From Oscillospiraceae bacterium (GTDB lineage Bacteria > Bacillota > Clostridia > Oscillospirales > Oscillospiraceae): 16,968 nt of DNA. Of the stretch, positions 6,376 to 12,992 are shown in pieces (position 1 is the stretch's first letter; each line of letters opens with the position of its first letter). The stretch covers positions 1 through 16,968 of the forward strand of contig JAISKU010000174.1 in the NCBI GenBank assembly GCA_031261245.1, given 5' to 3'. The notes under the pieces were generated by a model, which was not told the DNA's origin, ran no database searches, and saw only the letters and a list, made by a program, of their open reading frames with translations. A program made the position numbers and the translations under genes.

Positions 6376-7614
6376 TCACCACACCAGCGTCGCGAAGTAG
6401 TCGTCGGGCGCCTCCGCGCGGCGGATGAGCTCGAAGCTGCCGTCGGATTTCAGCAGCACCTCGCCGCTTCGGAGCTTGCCGTTGTAGTTGTAGCCCATGC
6501 TGCGCCCGTGCGCGCCCGTGTCGTGAATCACGAGGTAGTCTCCCATATCGACCTTGGGCAGCGCGCGGTCAATCGCGAATTTGTCGTTGTTCTCACAGAG
6601 ATTCCCCGTCACGTCGTAGATGTGGTCGGTGGGCGCGTCCTCCTTGCCCGCGACGGTTATGTGGTGGTACGCGCCGTACATCGCGGGGCGCATGAGGTCG
6701 CACGCGGACGCGTCAACGCCGATGTACTCCTTGTAGATGTGCTTCTCGCGGATTGCCTTTGTGACGAGGCAGCCGTAGGGCGCGAGCATGAAGCGCCCCA
6801 TCTCTGTGAAAATCGCGATGTCGTCCATTCCCGCGGGGCTCAGAATCTCCTCATACGCGCGGCGCACGCCGTCGCCGATGACCATGATGTCGTTCGGACG
6901 CTGCTCCGGGCGATACGGCACTCCGACGCCGCCGGAGAGGTTGATGAACGTGATTTTCACGTCCGTCGCGCGCCTGATGTCCACCGCGAGCTGGAAAAGC
7001 TGCGAGGCGAGCGCGGGGTAATATTCGTTTGACACCATGTTCGACGCGAGGAACGCGTGGATCCCGAACTCCTCCGCGCCGAGGCTTTTCAGCTCCCGGA
7101 ACGCCTCAAAAATCTGCTCTCGCGTCATACCGTACTTTGCGTCGCCCGGATTGTCCATGATTCTGTTCGATATCTCAAACGTGCCGCCGGGGTTGAAGCG
7201 GCAGCAGATTTTCTTCGGAATTCCTACGAGGTTTTTCAGTACCTCGATGTGCGTAATGTCGTCGAGGTTGATTATCGCGCCGAGCTGCGCCGCCTTGACA
7301 AACTCCTCGTCCGGCGTGTCGTTCGACGAGAACATGATATCCTCGCCCGTAAAGCCGCACCTTTCGCTCATTATAAGCTCCGTGAGCGACGAGCAGTCCG
7401 CGCCGCAGCCGTGCTTTTTCAGCAGCTTGAGAATCGCCGGCGTCGGCGTCGCCTTGACCGCGAAATACTCGCGGAAGCCGCGATTCCACGAAAACGCGGC
7501 CTTGAGCCGCTCCGCGTTCTCCTCTATCCCCTTTTCGTCGTACAGATGAAACGGCGTCGGGATTTGCGCGGATATCTCCCGCAGCTTGTCGAGTGTTGCG
7601 AATGTCTTTTTCAT
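6376..7614 (-). CDS. lysA: Diaminopimelate decarboxylase, divergent type
   Basis: A 412-residue fold-type III PLP decarboxylase; the best match is diaminopimelate decarboxylase, the last step of lysine synthesis. Seen: PLP lysine in YFAVKATPTP (K54), GCGADCSSLTEL, LSGGVGVPYRPEQ (glycine loop), EMGRFMLAPYG (classically EPGR), a VDASACDLMRPAMYGAYH block and VTGNLCENNDKFA (classically CESGD, catalytic Cys kept). Several motifs deviate from E. coli or Bacillus LysA, including FLASN where HIGSQ is usual, so another decarboxylase of this fold is possible. The start is ATG 7614 (AAGGGG upstream), not the upstream in-frame codon at 7689, which lies beyond the promoter. Confidence 0.85.
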   Translation of the reverse strand: MKKTFATLDKLREISAQIPTPFHLYDEKGIEENAERLKAAFSWNRGFREYFAVKATPTPAILKLLKKHGCGADCSSLTELIMSERCGFTGEDIMFSSNDTPDEEFVKAAQLGAIINLDDITHIEVLKNLVGIPKKICCRFNPGGTFEISNRIMDNPGDAKYGMTREQIFEAFRELKSLGAEEFGIHAFLASNMVSNEYYPALASQLFQLAVDIRRATDVKITFINLSGGVGVPYRPEQRPNDIMVIGDGVRRAYEEILSPAGMDDIAIFTEMGRFMLAPYGCLVTKAIREKHIYKEYIGVDASACDLMRPAMYGAYHHITVAGKEDAPTDHIYDVTGNLCENNDKFAIDRALPKVDMGDYLVIHDTGAHGRSMGYNYNGKLRSGEVLLKSDGSFELIRRAEAPDDYFATLVW

Positions 7615-7648
7615 TGTCTTTGCCCCTTGCTGTAATGAATAATGTACC

Positions 7649-7677
7649 ATTTTAACTGGATACCGCAACGTTGTCAA
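7649..7677 (-). promoter_or_regulatory. Sigma-A promoter of lysA
   Basis: On the minus strand: TTGACA (7672-7677), 17-bp spacer, TAAAAT (7649-7654), 34 bp before the lysA start. It begins just after the T run of the tRNA operon terminator, giving lysA its own transcription unit. Confidence 0.9.
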
Positions 7678-7682
7678 TGCAT

Positions 7683-7711
7683 ATAACAAAAAAAACGCCT
7701 TACGGCGTTTT
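7683..7711 (-). terminator. Intrinsic terminator of the tRNA operon
   Basis: Stem 7692-7699 with 7704-7711 (AAAACGCC and GGCGTTTT, loop of 4). On the minus strand it runs into a stretch of T residues ending TTGTTAT. It lies 23 bp beyond the tRNA-Cys 3' end. Confidence 0.9.
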
Positions 7712-7734
7712 CCTCGGCGGCGTTACCGCATGTC

Positions 7735-7809
7735 TGGAGGCGACACCCAGACTCGAACTGGGGAATGAGGGTTTTGCAGACCCTGGCCTTACCACTTGGC
7801 TATGTCGCC
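7735..7809 (-). tRNA. tRNA-Cys (GCA)
   Basis: The minus strand folds into a cloverleaf: acceptor GGCGACA with TGTCGCC, anticodon arm AGGGT-CTGCAAA-ACCCT with anticodon GCA, T-arm CCCAG-TTCGAGT-CTGGG, and an encoded CCA end. It is the last of five tRNAs. Cysteine tRNA identity fits the U73 discriminator base. Confidence 0.96.
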
Positions 7810-7833
7810 GCGTGTTTTGTGTTCTGAAAATTC

Positions 7834-7860
7834 CCAAAATAACGCTCTGCGTTAATTTGG
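7834..7860 (-). other. Spacer hairpin after tRNA-Gly
   Basis: CCAAAATAACGC (7834-7845) and GCGTTAATTTGG (7849-7860) pair in 11 of 12 positions with a 3-base loop. In the transcript the stem includes the CCA end of tRNA-Gly itself, so folding would compete with or guide 3' processing. Confidence 0.6.
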
Positions 7861-7933
7861 AGCGGGCGACGAGGCTCGAACTCGCTACCTCCACCTTGGC
7901 AAGGTGGCGCTCTACCGGATGAGCTACGCCCGC
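7858..7933 (-). tRNA. tRNA-Gly (GCC)
   Basis: Minus strand cloverleaf: acceptor GCGGGCG with CGCCCGC, anticodon arm CCACCT-TGCCAAG-GTGG with anticodon GCC, T-arm GCGAG-TTCGAGC-CTCGT, encoded CCA. Fourth tRNA of the operon. Confidence 0.96.
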
Positions 7934-7949
7934 GTATTAATATTGGGGT

Positions 7950-7980
7950 TCCCAAATAAGGTCAATGACCTTATTTGGGA
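7950..7980 (-). other. Perfect 31-base palindrome after tRNA-Phe
   Basis: Arms 7950-7964 and 7966-7980 are exact reverse complements around one central base (CCCAAATAAGGTCA and its partner). It starts in the transcript immediately after the CCA of tRNA-Phe. No T run follows, so it is more likely a processing or stabilising hairpin, or a short palindromic element, than a terminator. Confidence 0.7.
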
Positions 7981-8056
<76 letters not shown>

Positions 8057-8093
8057 AAACCGGAGTGGAAAAATGCTTTGATAGCACCCCTTC

Positions 8094-8138
8094 CGCCAGC
8101 CAAATACGCGATGGCTTTGCCTTCGTGTATTTGGGGCG
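8094..8138 (-). other. Spacer hairpin between tRNA-Asp and tRNA-Phe
   Basis: CCAAATAC (8100-8107) pairs with GTATTTGG (8127-8134); CGCC (8094-8097) extends it to GGCG (8135-8138) across a 2-base bulge, and GGC-TTT-GCC forms an inner tip. It shares its CCAAAT-ATTTGG base with the two other spacer hairpins. Confidence 0.6.
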
Positions 8139-8145
8139 TCAGTCG

Positions 8146-8222
8146 TGGCGACCCAGAACGGGCTCGAACCGTCGACCTCCAGCGTGACAGGCTGGCGTTC
8201 TAACCAACTGAACTACTGGGCC
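8146..8222 (-). tRNA. tRNA-Asp (GTC)
   Basis: Minus strand cloverleaf: acceptor GGCCCAG with CTGGGTC (one G-T pair), anticodon arm CAGC-CTGTCAC-GCTG with anticodon GTC, T-arm GACGG-TTCGAGC-CCGTT, encoded CCA. Only 3 bp separate it from tRNA-Val upstream. Confidence 0.96.
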
Positions 8223-8225
8223 GTG

Positions 8226-8302
8226 TGGTGGGAACAACAGGACTCGAACCTGTGACCCCCTGCGTGTAAAGCAGGTGCTCTAACCGGCTGAGCTATGCTC
8301 CC
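8226..8302 (-). tRNA. tRNA-Val (TAC)
   Basis: Minus strand cloverleaf: acceptor GGGAGCA with TGTTCCC (one G-T pair), anticodon arm CCTGC-TTTACAC-GCAGG with anticodon TAC, T-arm CACAG-GTTCGAGT-CCTGT, encoded CCA. First tRNA of the operon, about 23 bp from the -10 box. Confidence 0.96.
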
Positions 8303-8324
8303 GAGAATCTTCGCGACGGAAGCT

Positions 8325-8353
8325 ATTATACCAAGCCACTTTCCTCTTGTCAA
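8325..8353 (-). promoter_or_regulatory. Consensus sigma-A promoter of the tRNA operon
   Basis: Minus strand: TTGACA (8348-8353), 17-bp spacer, TATAAT (8325-8330), an exact consensus as expected for stable RNA. An AT-rich stretch at about 8357-8377 could act as an UP element. Confidence 0.95.
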
Positions 8354-8384
8354 CCCAAAATTTTATTTAATTTATAAGTGTTTG

Positions 8385-9728
8385 TCAGCCTATCTTCTTC
8401 AGCTTCTTTTCGGGGCTCTCGCGTTTTACCGCGCGCGCGATTATGCTTTGCAGTCCGCCCTCCATCAAAAGGTACCCGGCGACGCCGACGAGCAGGCCCC
8501 AATTCATGTCCGCAAAATAGACTACCGCGCCCGTCAGCCCCGCGATTCCGGCGGACACCTTGTTGTCCTTGACCTGCTCAATGGCGATGTACGAGCACGC
8601 GAAGCCCTGCACCACAAGCGTACACGCGAGCGCCACCGGGAGCACCGGCCCCAGAAAGCTCGCCAGAGGCAGGAACAGCACGCAGACCGCCGTCGAGAGT
8701 TTGAACGAGCCGACGCCGCCGAGCAGACTCTTCATCGAGCTGCGCCCCTCCTTGTACCGCTCGCCTATTGACACGGTGACGGCGGCCCACAGCGGCCCCG
8801 CGAGGCCCGTGAACGGCGCGACGAGCGCCAAAATCAGGTTGCGTATTCCCGCGATGACGTTGGAGCGGTTTGAGCTGAAGCTCAGCGGCTCCTCCGGGCG
8901 CGCCTCCCGGCACTCCTTGATAACGGCCTCCTCCGTGATGATCTCGCCGAAGGCGATAATGTACACCGCAATGGCCGTCGGCAGCGCGGTGAGGAACATT
9001 TTCAGCGGCGGGAGACCGATGGAGAACACGCTCGCGTTGCGGAAAAGCTCCCCGAACGAGAACGGGATGAAGCCCCACTCAACGCGCGGGAGCTGAATCT
9101 CACCAGAGACGAAGCCGACGAGCATCGCGACGATGATGCTCGAGAGCATTCCGTACTTGCCTATCTCGCGAAAGGCCCGCCACTTCTCCTTCATGTTTTT
9201 GAACATGGTCGAGAACAGCACAAACAGCGCCACAACCGTCCCCGAGCCGATGGAGAGCGGATATTTTGAGAAATAGCCGGAGTCGCCGAAAACGCGCCCG
9301 ATGGCCGCGACGGCCGCGCCGAGCAGTATGCCGGCCTTCAGCGAATTCGGGATTACGCGCATCAGCTTGTGCGCGAGCCCCGTCGCCCCGAGGACGATGA
9401 AAATCACGGATACGAGCAGTTGGAGCGCGATCATGGCGTGGATTGACTCCAGTCCTACGGAGTACGCGCCGAGATAGCTGAGTACAAGCGAGAGCGCCGA
9501 CGCGATCCAGCCCGGCACCACGGGATCCGAAAACAGCGAGTGCAGCAGCCCGAGAGCCTCCGCGATGGCGACGGCGGTGAGCGCCGCGCCGTAGGACAGC
9601 CCGAGATATTCCTGCAAGACCGGCGCGGCGGAGAAGCCCACGGCGACCATCAGCACTGCCTGAAGCAGCTCCGGAAGCTCCGGCCTGTAGTGCAGGAACG
9701 GTATTCTGAGTTTGAGCTTGGTGAACAT
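8385..9728 (-). CDS. NCS2-like permease (xanthine/uracil permease type)
   Basis: A 447-residue, very hydrophobic protein with about 12 predicted membrane segments. The repeated arrangement, with VIPNSLKAGILLGAAVAAIG in the first half and ALPTAIAVYIIAFGEIITEE plus GLAGPLWAAVTVSIGERYKEG in the second, resembles the NCS2/nucleobase-transporter and SulP fold. Substrate unknown; purine or pyrimidine uptake is the usual family role. The start is ATG 9728 with AAGAAGG 7 bp upstream; the frame stays open to a TTG at 9809, but that would translate through a terminator hairpin and lacks a ribosome binding site. No promoter is visible between the leader terminator and the gene, suggesting readthrough control. 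Confidence 0.7.
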   Translation of the reverse strand: MFTKLKLRIPFLHYRPELPELLQAVLMVAVGFSAAPVLQEYLGLSYGAALTAVAIAEALGLLHSLFSDPVVPGWIASALSLVLSYLGAYSVGLESIHAMIALQLLVSVIFIVLGATGLAHKLMRVIPNSLKAGILLGAAVAAIGRVFGDSGYFSKYPLSIGSGTVVALFVLFSTMFKNMKEKWRAFREIGKYGMLSSIIVAMLVGFVSGEIQLPRVEWGFIPFSFGELFRNASVFSIGLPPLKMFLTALPTAIAVYIIAFGEIITEEAVIKECREARPEEPLSFSSNRSNVIAGIRNLILALVAPFTGLAGPLWAAVTVSIGERYKEGRSSMKSLLGGVGSFKLSTAVCVLFLPLASFLGPVLPVALACTLVVQGFACSYIAIEQVKDNKVSAGIAGLTGAVVYFADMNWGLLVGVAGYLLMEGGLQSIIARAVKRESPEKKLKKIG

Positions 9729-9751
9729 GAAGGTACCTTCTTTCAGCAAAT

Positions 9752-9797
9752 AAAAAACGGCCTTTTTGAAGCGGTTTGAGACCGCTTCAAAAGGCCG
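9752..9797 (-). terminator. Strong terminator in the permease leader (attenuator candidate)
   Basis: Minus strand: a 17-bp stem with a single bulge (9781-9797 with 9758-9775, loop of 5) followed by TTTTTTATTT, ending about 24 bp before the permease start. Upstream, 9817-9832 carries a copy of the stem's second arm (CTCAAAAAGAGC beside TTCAAAAAGGCC), which could compete for the first arm. It may simply end the DUF3870 transcript, but then the permease has no visible promoter. Confidence 0.85.
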
Positions 9798-9860
9798 GCT
9801 TTCGTCCAAATAATAAGAGCTCTTTTTGAGTCTACTTCGGATAAAACAGCGTGTATTGAA

Positions 9861-10202
9861 TTATTTTCCGTCCCTGTCGGATCGTTCGAGCTCCGAGTAT
9901 TTCTCAAAAATCATTTTCAGCGAGGCGATAATCGCCTTTTTTGTCTGGCCGAAGTATGATTTCTCAAAGCGCTCTATCAGCGCGTCGGGGCCGCTTGCGA
10001 GGTTGTAGCCGATGAGTATTCCCGAGATGAACTTCTTTGACACCTCCGTCACGACCGAGCATTCCGCGTCGGTTATTGTGCCGAGTTGCATGTCAACGAG
10101 TACCACCACCACGAGGGTTTTGAACACCTCTTCGGACGTGATGTTCGCCGGGAGCTTTGCGTAGCCGGAAATCAAGACGAGACCGCTATGCGCCCCTGAC
10201 AC
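9861..10202 (-). CDS. DUF3870 domain protein
   Basis: A 113-residue protein I recognise as DUF3870 by LISGYAKLPANITSEEVFKT near the start, VDMQLGTITDAECSVVT in the middle and ERFEKSYFGQTKKAIIASLK near the end. Its function is not established; members often sit next to metabolic or transport genes. Start chosen at GTG 10202, because AGGAAGGTGA lies 5 bp upstream; the GTG at 10211 would be within that site. It has its own promoter and is followed, after a terminator, by the permease. Confidence 0.8.
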   Translation of the reverse strand: MSGAHSGLVLISGYAKLPANITSEEVFKTLVVVVLVDMQLGTITDAECSVVTEVSKKFISGILIGYNLASGPDALIERFEKSYFGQTKKAIIASLKMIFEKYSELERSDRDGK

Positions 10203-10227
10203 GGAAATCACCTTCCTCTATGTACTT

Positions 10228-10255
10228 ATTATATATTGGTTTTGCGCAAATGCAA
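10228..10255 (-). promoter_or_regulatory. Sigma-A promoter of the DUF3870 gene
   Basis: Minus strand: TTGCAT (10250-10255), 16-bp spacer, TATAAT (10228-10233), 25 bp before the start codon. The -35 region lies inside a large dyad at 10238-10293. Confidence 0.75.
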
Positions 10256-10293
10256 TAGGCAAACCCACAAATTTTGCGCCTATTTTCAAAACC
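10238..10293. promoter_or_regulatory. Dyad with two alternative pairings between hslO and DUF3870
   Basis: GGTTTT (10238-10243) faces AAAACC (10288-10293). Inside, either GCGCAAA (10244-10250) pairs with TTTGCGC (10273-10279), or AATAGGC (10254-10260) pairs with GCCTATT (10278-10284). The element covers the -35 box and spacer of the DUF3870 promoter and starts 16 bp after the hslO stop. It could be the hslO 3' hairpin, an operator, or both. Confidence 0.5.
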
Positions 10294-10308
10294 GCGTTGT
10301 GGCTTGTG

Positions 10309-11172
10309 CTATCCGATGGCCTCTATCTCCTCGGGCGTGAACGTGTACACCGCGTCGCAAAAGCGGCACGTCACCTCGACAGGCTCGCCCTTTCGCACGA
10401 TGTCCTCCACCTCCTCGCGCCCTATCCCCGCGAGCGCGCCCTCCACGCGCTCCCGGCTACAATAGCACCTGTACTCCACCGGCGCGCGCTCCAACACGCG
10501 CGGAGACAGTCCCGCCATGACGCGCGCAATCAGCTCCTCCGCGCCGCCGCCGTCGAGAATCGCGGTCACGGCGCCCGTGTCGGCGACGTTGCGCTCCACG
10601 ACGTCGATGAGCTCGTCCGGCGCGCCGGGCAGGAGCGTCACGACGTATCCCCCCGCGGCTCTGACGGTGCGGTCGCGGTCAACGAGCACGCCGAAGGCGC
10701 ACGCCGTCGGCACCTGCTCGCTCGCGGAGAAGTACGCCGTGAAATCCTCGGCGATCTCCCCGCTGACGAGCGCGACGCCGCCCGTGTACGGCTCATTTTC
10801 TCCGTCGTCGCGGATAACCGAGAGCATACCGTCTTTGCCCACCGCTCCGCCGACGTCGAGCTTGCCGTCCGCGCGCAGCGGCAGCTCGACCGCCGGGTTC
10901 CCGGCGCAGCAGCGCACGTTGCCGCCGTCGTCGGACACCGCGATGATCGAGCCTATCGGCCCGCCGCCGTTTATCCGCACGGTGACGGAGGCGCCGTCTA
11001 TCTTCACCATGCCGCCGAGGATGCCCGTCGCCGCCATTACGCGGCCGAGCGCCGCCGTCCCGACCGGCGAGGCGCCGTGTATGACGCGCGCGCGCTCCGT
11101 CAAATCGCGCGAGGACACGGCGGCGACGGATACAAAGCCGTCCGCAGATATCGCGCGTACAATTTCATCCAT
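10309..11172 (-). CDS. hslO: Redox-regulated chaperone Hsp33
   Basis: A 287-residue cytoplasmic holdase activated by oxidation. The family hallmark is present at the C-terminus: CYC (236-238) and CRFC (269-272), the four zinc-binding cysteines that form disulfides under oxidative stress. The N-terminal domain (MDEIVRAISADGFVSVAAVS, then GRVMAATGILGGMVK and GPIGSIIAVSD) is typical. The start is ATG 11172, with GGGGTGA upstream; it has its own promoter at 11190-11218. No close functional partner is adjacent. Confidence 0.95.
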   Translation of the reverse strand: MDEIVRAISADGFVSVAAVSSRDLTERARVIHGASPVGTAALGRVMAATGILGGMVKIDGASVTVRINGGGPIGSIIAVSDDGGNVRCCAGNPAVELPLRADGKLDVGGAVGKDGMLSVIRDDGENEPYTGGVALVSGEIAEDFTAYFSASEQVPTACAFGVLVDRDRTVRAAGGYVVTLLPGAPDELIDVVERNVADTGAVTAILDGGGAEELIARVMAGLSPRVLERAPVEYRCYCSRERVEGALAGIGREEVEDIVRKGEPVEVTCRFCDAVYTFTPEEIEAIG

Positions 11173-11189
11173 AAAAATCACCCCGCAAA

Positions 11190-11218
11190 ATAGTACCCTA
11201 TCTTGCGGAGTTTGTAAA
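11190..11218 (-). promoter_or_regulatory. Sigma-A promoter of hslO
   Basis: Minus strand: TTTACA (11213-11218), 17-bp spacer, TACTAT (11190-11195), 17 bp before the start codon. Confidence 0.75.
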
Positions 11219-11239
11219 CACAAATATCACGGCGCGGCG

Positions 11240-11245
11240 TATAAT
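11240..11245 (+). promoter_or_regulatory. Probable -10 box of the 11264 gene
   Basis: A perfect TATAAT on the plus strand 18 bp before the start codon; no good -35 box is visible at 16-18 bp, so it is weaker or activator-dependent. The hslO promoter lies divergently beside it. Confidence 0.5.
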
Positions 11246-11263
11246 GATACGGCGGTGATTTAT

Positions 11264-11668
11264 ATGTTTGATGTAAAAACGCGCGAATTTGAGGCGACGC
11301 TCGACCACGACGGAATACCCGCCGTGAGGATGACGCTCGCGTTGCCGGTGATATCCGGCGGCAGGCCGCGCGCGGCGCGGCGGATCGACGCGTTCTACCG
11401 GCACATGGAGCTGGCGATAGTCTCGCACGCGCGCCGGGCGCTGCTGCCGCGCGCGGCGGGGCTGTTTGAGCCGTACCGCGTGAAGCTGACGTTCACATTT
11501 GAGGAGTCTGACGGCGAGCTGCGCGTCGCGCGCGTACTGTACGCGGACTTCGGCGGAGACGAGACGGAGCACCGCCTGACGGACGTGTGGGACGTGAAAT
11601 CAGGGCTGCTGACGCGCCAGCTCTCCGAGGAGGTCAGCTATCTGCAATATCTCCCTCAAGCGAGATGA
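11264..11668 (+). CDS. Hypothetical protein, 134 residues
   Basis: I do not recognise the family with confidence. The protein begins MFDVKTREFEATLDHDGIPA and alternates short beta-like stretches with an amphipathic helix (PRAARRIDAFYRHMELAIVS) and a KLTFTFEESDGELRVARVLY hairpin; the layout is loosely like DUF3298/RsiV-type domains. There is no signal peptide or membrane segment. The start is ATG 11264 with GGTGAT 5 bp upstream. Its last 35 bases overlap the 3' end of the SSB-like gene on the other strand, and no terminator lies between them. Arginine and GC content are high, like the neighbours. Confidence 0.7.
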   Translation: MFDVKTREFEATLDHDGIPAVRMTLALPVISGGRPRAARRIDAFYRHMELAIVSHARRALLPRAAGLFEPYRVKLTFTFEESDGELRVARVLYADFGGDETEHRLTDVWDVKSGLLTRQLSEEVSYLQYLPQAR

Positions 11669-12245
11669 CGGACACCTCGTACGCCGTGCGCTCCTCCGTG
11701 CCCTCCGGCGTCGTCTTTATGTATTTGCGGCTTTGAATCCGCCCCGTCAGCGTCACGGAGTCCCCTACCGCGCGCTCCGACATGTCCTGCGCCATCCTGC
11801 CCCACGCGATACACGGCAGGTAGTCGCTTCTGCCGTAGCGCCTGTTGACGGCAAGCATCACGTCGCAGATCTGCCGTCCCATCGGCGTTTTGCGGAGCGT
11901 CGGCGGCTTGCAAATGACGCCCGAGAGCTTCACGGAGTTCATATCGTCGTCGTCCGCGAAGCGCAGCTCCTTGGCGAGCACCGTTATCACGAGGCGGCTG
12001 CCCTCCCCGCTCTTGTTGTTGAACGAGCGCACCTCGCCCGTGACGAGCAGGCGTGTCTGCCCCGATATCTCCAGCGCGGCGAGCTGCGACTGCCTGCACA
12101 CTATGTTGATTCTGTCAACGCTGCCCGAGAGGCGCTCCGTCTCCATCGGGAAGGTCATGTAGCTCTCCGCGCCGCCCGTGTGGGAGAATTTCGGCACTCC
12201 GGCCACCGCACCGCACAGTACGGCGATGTTATTTACTGATTCCAA
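11634..12245 (-). CDS. Single-stranded DNA-binding protein with two OB folds
   Basis: A 203-residue protein. The second half (about 105-200), with NSVKLSGVICKPPTLRKTPM, MLAVNRRYG, YLPCIAWGRMAQDM and a VGDSVTLTGRIQSRKY stretch, is a clear SSB-type OB fold. The first half (NNIAVLCGAVAGVPKFSHTG, INIVCRQSQLAAL, LLVTGEVRSFNN) looks like a second, diverged OB fold, so the protein is a tandem form; the acidic tip of classical SSB is absent. The likely start is TTG 12245, 8 bp after AGGAG; GTG 12254 overlaps that site. It probably has a specialised role beside the main SSB. It follows the 12261 gene by 15 bp in one operon. Confidence 0.8.
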   Translation of the reverse strand: MESVNNIAVLCGAVAGVPKFSHTGGAESYMTFPMETERLSGSVDRINIVCRQSQLAALEISGQTRLLVTGEVRSFNNKSGEGSRLVITVLAKELRFADDDDMNSVKLSGVICKPPTLRKTPMGRQICDVMLAVNRRYGRSDYLPCIAWGRMAQDMSERAVGDSVTLTGRIQSRKYIKTTPEGTEERTAYEVSVISLEGDIADS

Positions 12246-12260
12246 CTTCCACACTCCTAC

Positions 12261-12716
12261 TCACAATCTCGTGTTACTCGAAATATATGTGACGGAGCGC
12301 GGCAATAGACCAAGCAATATGCGCCCGCCGGCGACGGCGAGCGTCGTATACGTACCCCCGAGGGCGGGAACCTCAAGCTCCTGCTCCTCCACTACGTCTC
12401 CCCTCGCCGTGACGATTTCGCGCTGTACCGCGAGCACGCAGCTGCGCTCGCCGATTGACGAGAGCGTGAGCGTCGCGCGCGGCGACATGCCGTACGTTAT
12501 GACGCTTCTCGCGGCGATGGGGCGCGCTCCCGCGCCGTCCGGGGCGAGCAGGACGGAGCACTCCGCGCTCTGCGTCCCCGTGTAACCGGGCGAGACGACG
12601 GCGACGTCCGCCTTTGCGCGAGCGCGCGTGACGCGCACGTCCACGCCGCGCAGCATACGGGTGAGCGTCTCTCCGAAGCGCTCCCCCTGATTTTCAAAAA
12701 CCGTGAGTGTTATCAC
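12261..12716 (-). CDS. Hypothetical protein upstream of the SSB-like gene
   Basis: 151 residues beginning with GTG (ITLTVFENQGERFGETLTRM) behind a good site, GAGGTGA. No firm family. The segment SVITYGMSPRATLTLSSI, followed by beta-rich sequence, faintly resembles the central to C-terminal junction of Mur ligases, where an ITYG-like strand occurs, but the ATP-binding parts are missing; I regard this only as a hint. No signal peptide or membrane segment. It is 15 bp from the SSB-like gene and probably cotranscribed. No convincing promoter is visible upstream on the minus strand; a TTGACA at about 12787-12792 has no matching -10 box. Confidence 0.7.
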   Translation of the reverse strand: MITLTVFENQGERFGETLTRMLRGVDVRVTRARAKADVAVVSPGYTGTQSAECSVLLAPDGAGARPIAARSVITYGMSPRATLTLSSIGERSCVLAVQREIVTARGDVVEEQELEVPALGGTYTTLAVAGGRILLGLLPRSVTYISSNTRL

Positions 12717-12800
12717 GTAATCACCTCGCGCTTATCGTTGCCGCGGCGCGGTGCAATATCAGGAAAAACGCTTTTTGTAATAAATATGTCAAAATCCATG

Positions 12801-12829
12801 TTGACAACGGCTGTCGGGTGTGATATTAT
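12801..12829 (+). promoter_or_regulatory. Sigma-A promoter of infC-rpmI-rplT
   Basis: TTGACA (12801-12806), 17-bp spacer, TATTAT (12824-12829). Transcription from about 12836 gives a leader of roughly 157 bases before infC. Confidence 0.9.
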
Positions 12830-12835
12830 ACGCAA

Positions 12836-12992
12836 GTTAAAGAAAGCAGTACGGACTTTCCGTCTCACCCGGCCGCATTCGCGCGCCGCGGTTCGATATT
12901 TGACAGCCTTTCCGGTCGTCGAACTGTCGCGGGGAGTTTTATATGCTCTCACGCGTTTTTTATTTGTTATATTTTACAGGAGGTGTCTTAAC
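12836..12992 (+). promoter_or_regulatory. L20-type attenuator leader of infC-rpmI-rplT
   Basis: The leader holds two mutually exclusive structures. A long stem pairs CCGCGGTTCGA (12886-12896) with TCGAAC (12919-12924) and CGCGG (12928-12932). A terminator pairs CGCGGGGAG (12928-12936) with CTCTCACGCG (12946-12955) and runs into six T residues (12956-12961). They share bases 12928-12932. A further small hairpin lies at 12851-12863. In Firmicutes, free L20 binds such a leader and favours termination; the same autogenous control is inferred here. The ribosome binding site AGGAGGTG follows at 12978. Confidence 0.85.

Noticed and set aside
9729..9809. Longer permease start at TTG 9809
   Set aside because: It would put a terminator hairpin in the coding region and lacks a ribosome binding site.
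9729..9860. Purine riboswitch before the permease
   Set aside because: The conserved loop and junction sequences of the purine aptamer are not there.
10517..11668. Open frame of 383 codons that would fuse antisense hslO sequence to the hypothetical gene at 11264
   Set aside because: Only the part after ATG 11264 has a promoter element and ribosome binding site; the first part is the reverse of hslO.
12738..12992. In-frame upstream extension of infC from an ATG at 12738
   Set aside because: It would start before the promoter and be translated through the attenuator; IF-3 homology begins at 12993 behind a strong ribosome binding site.
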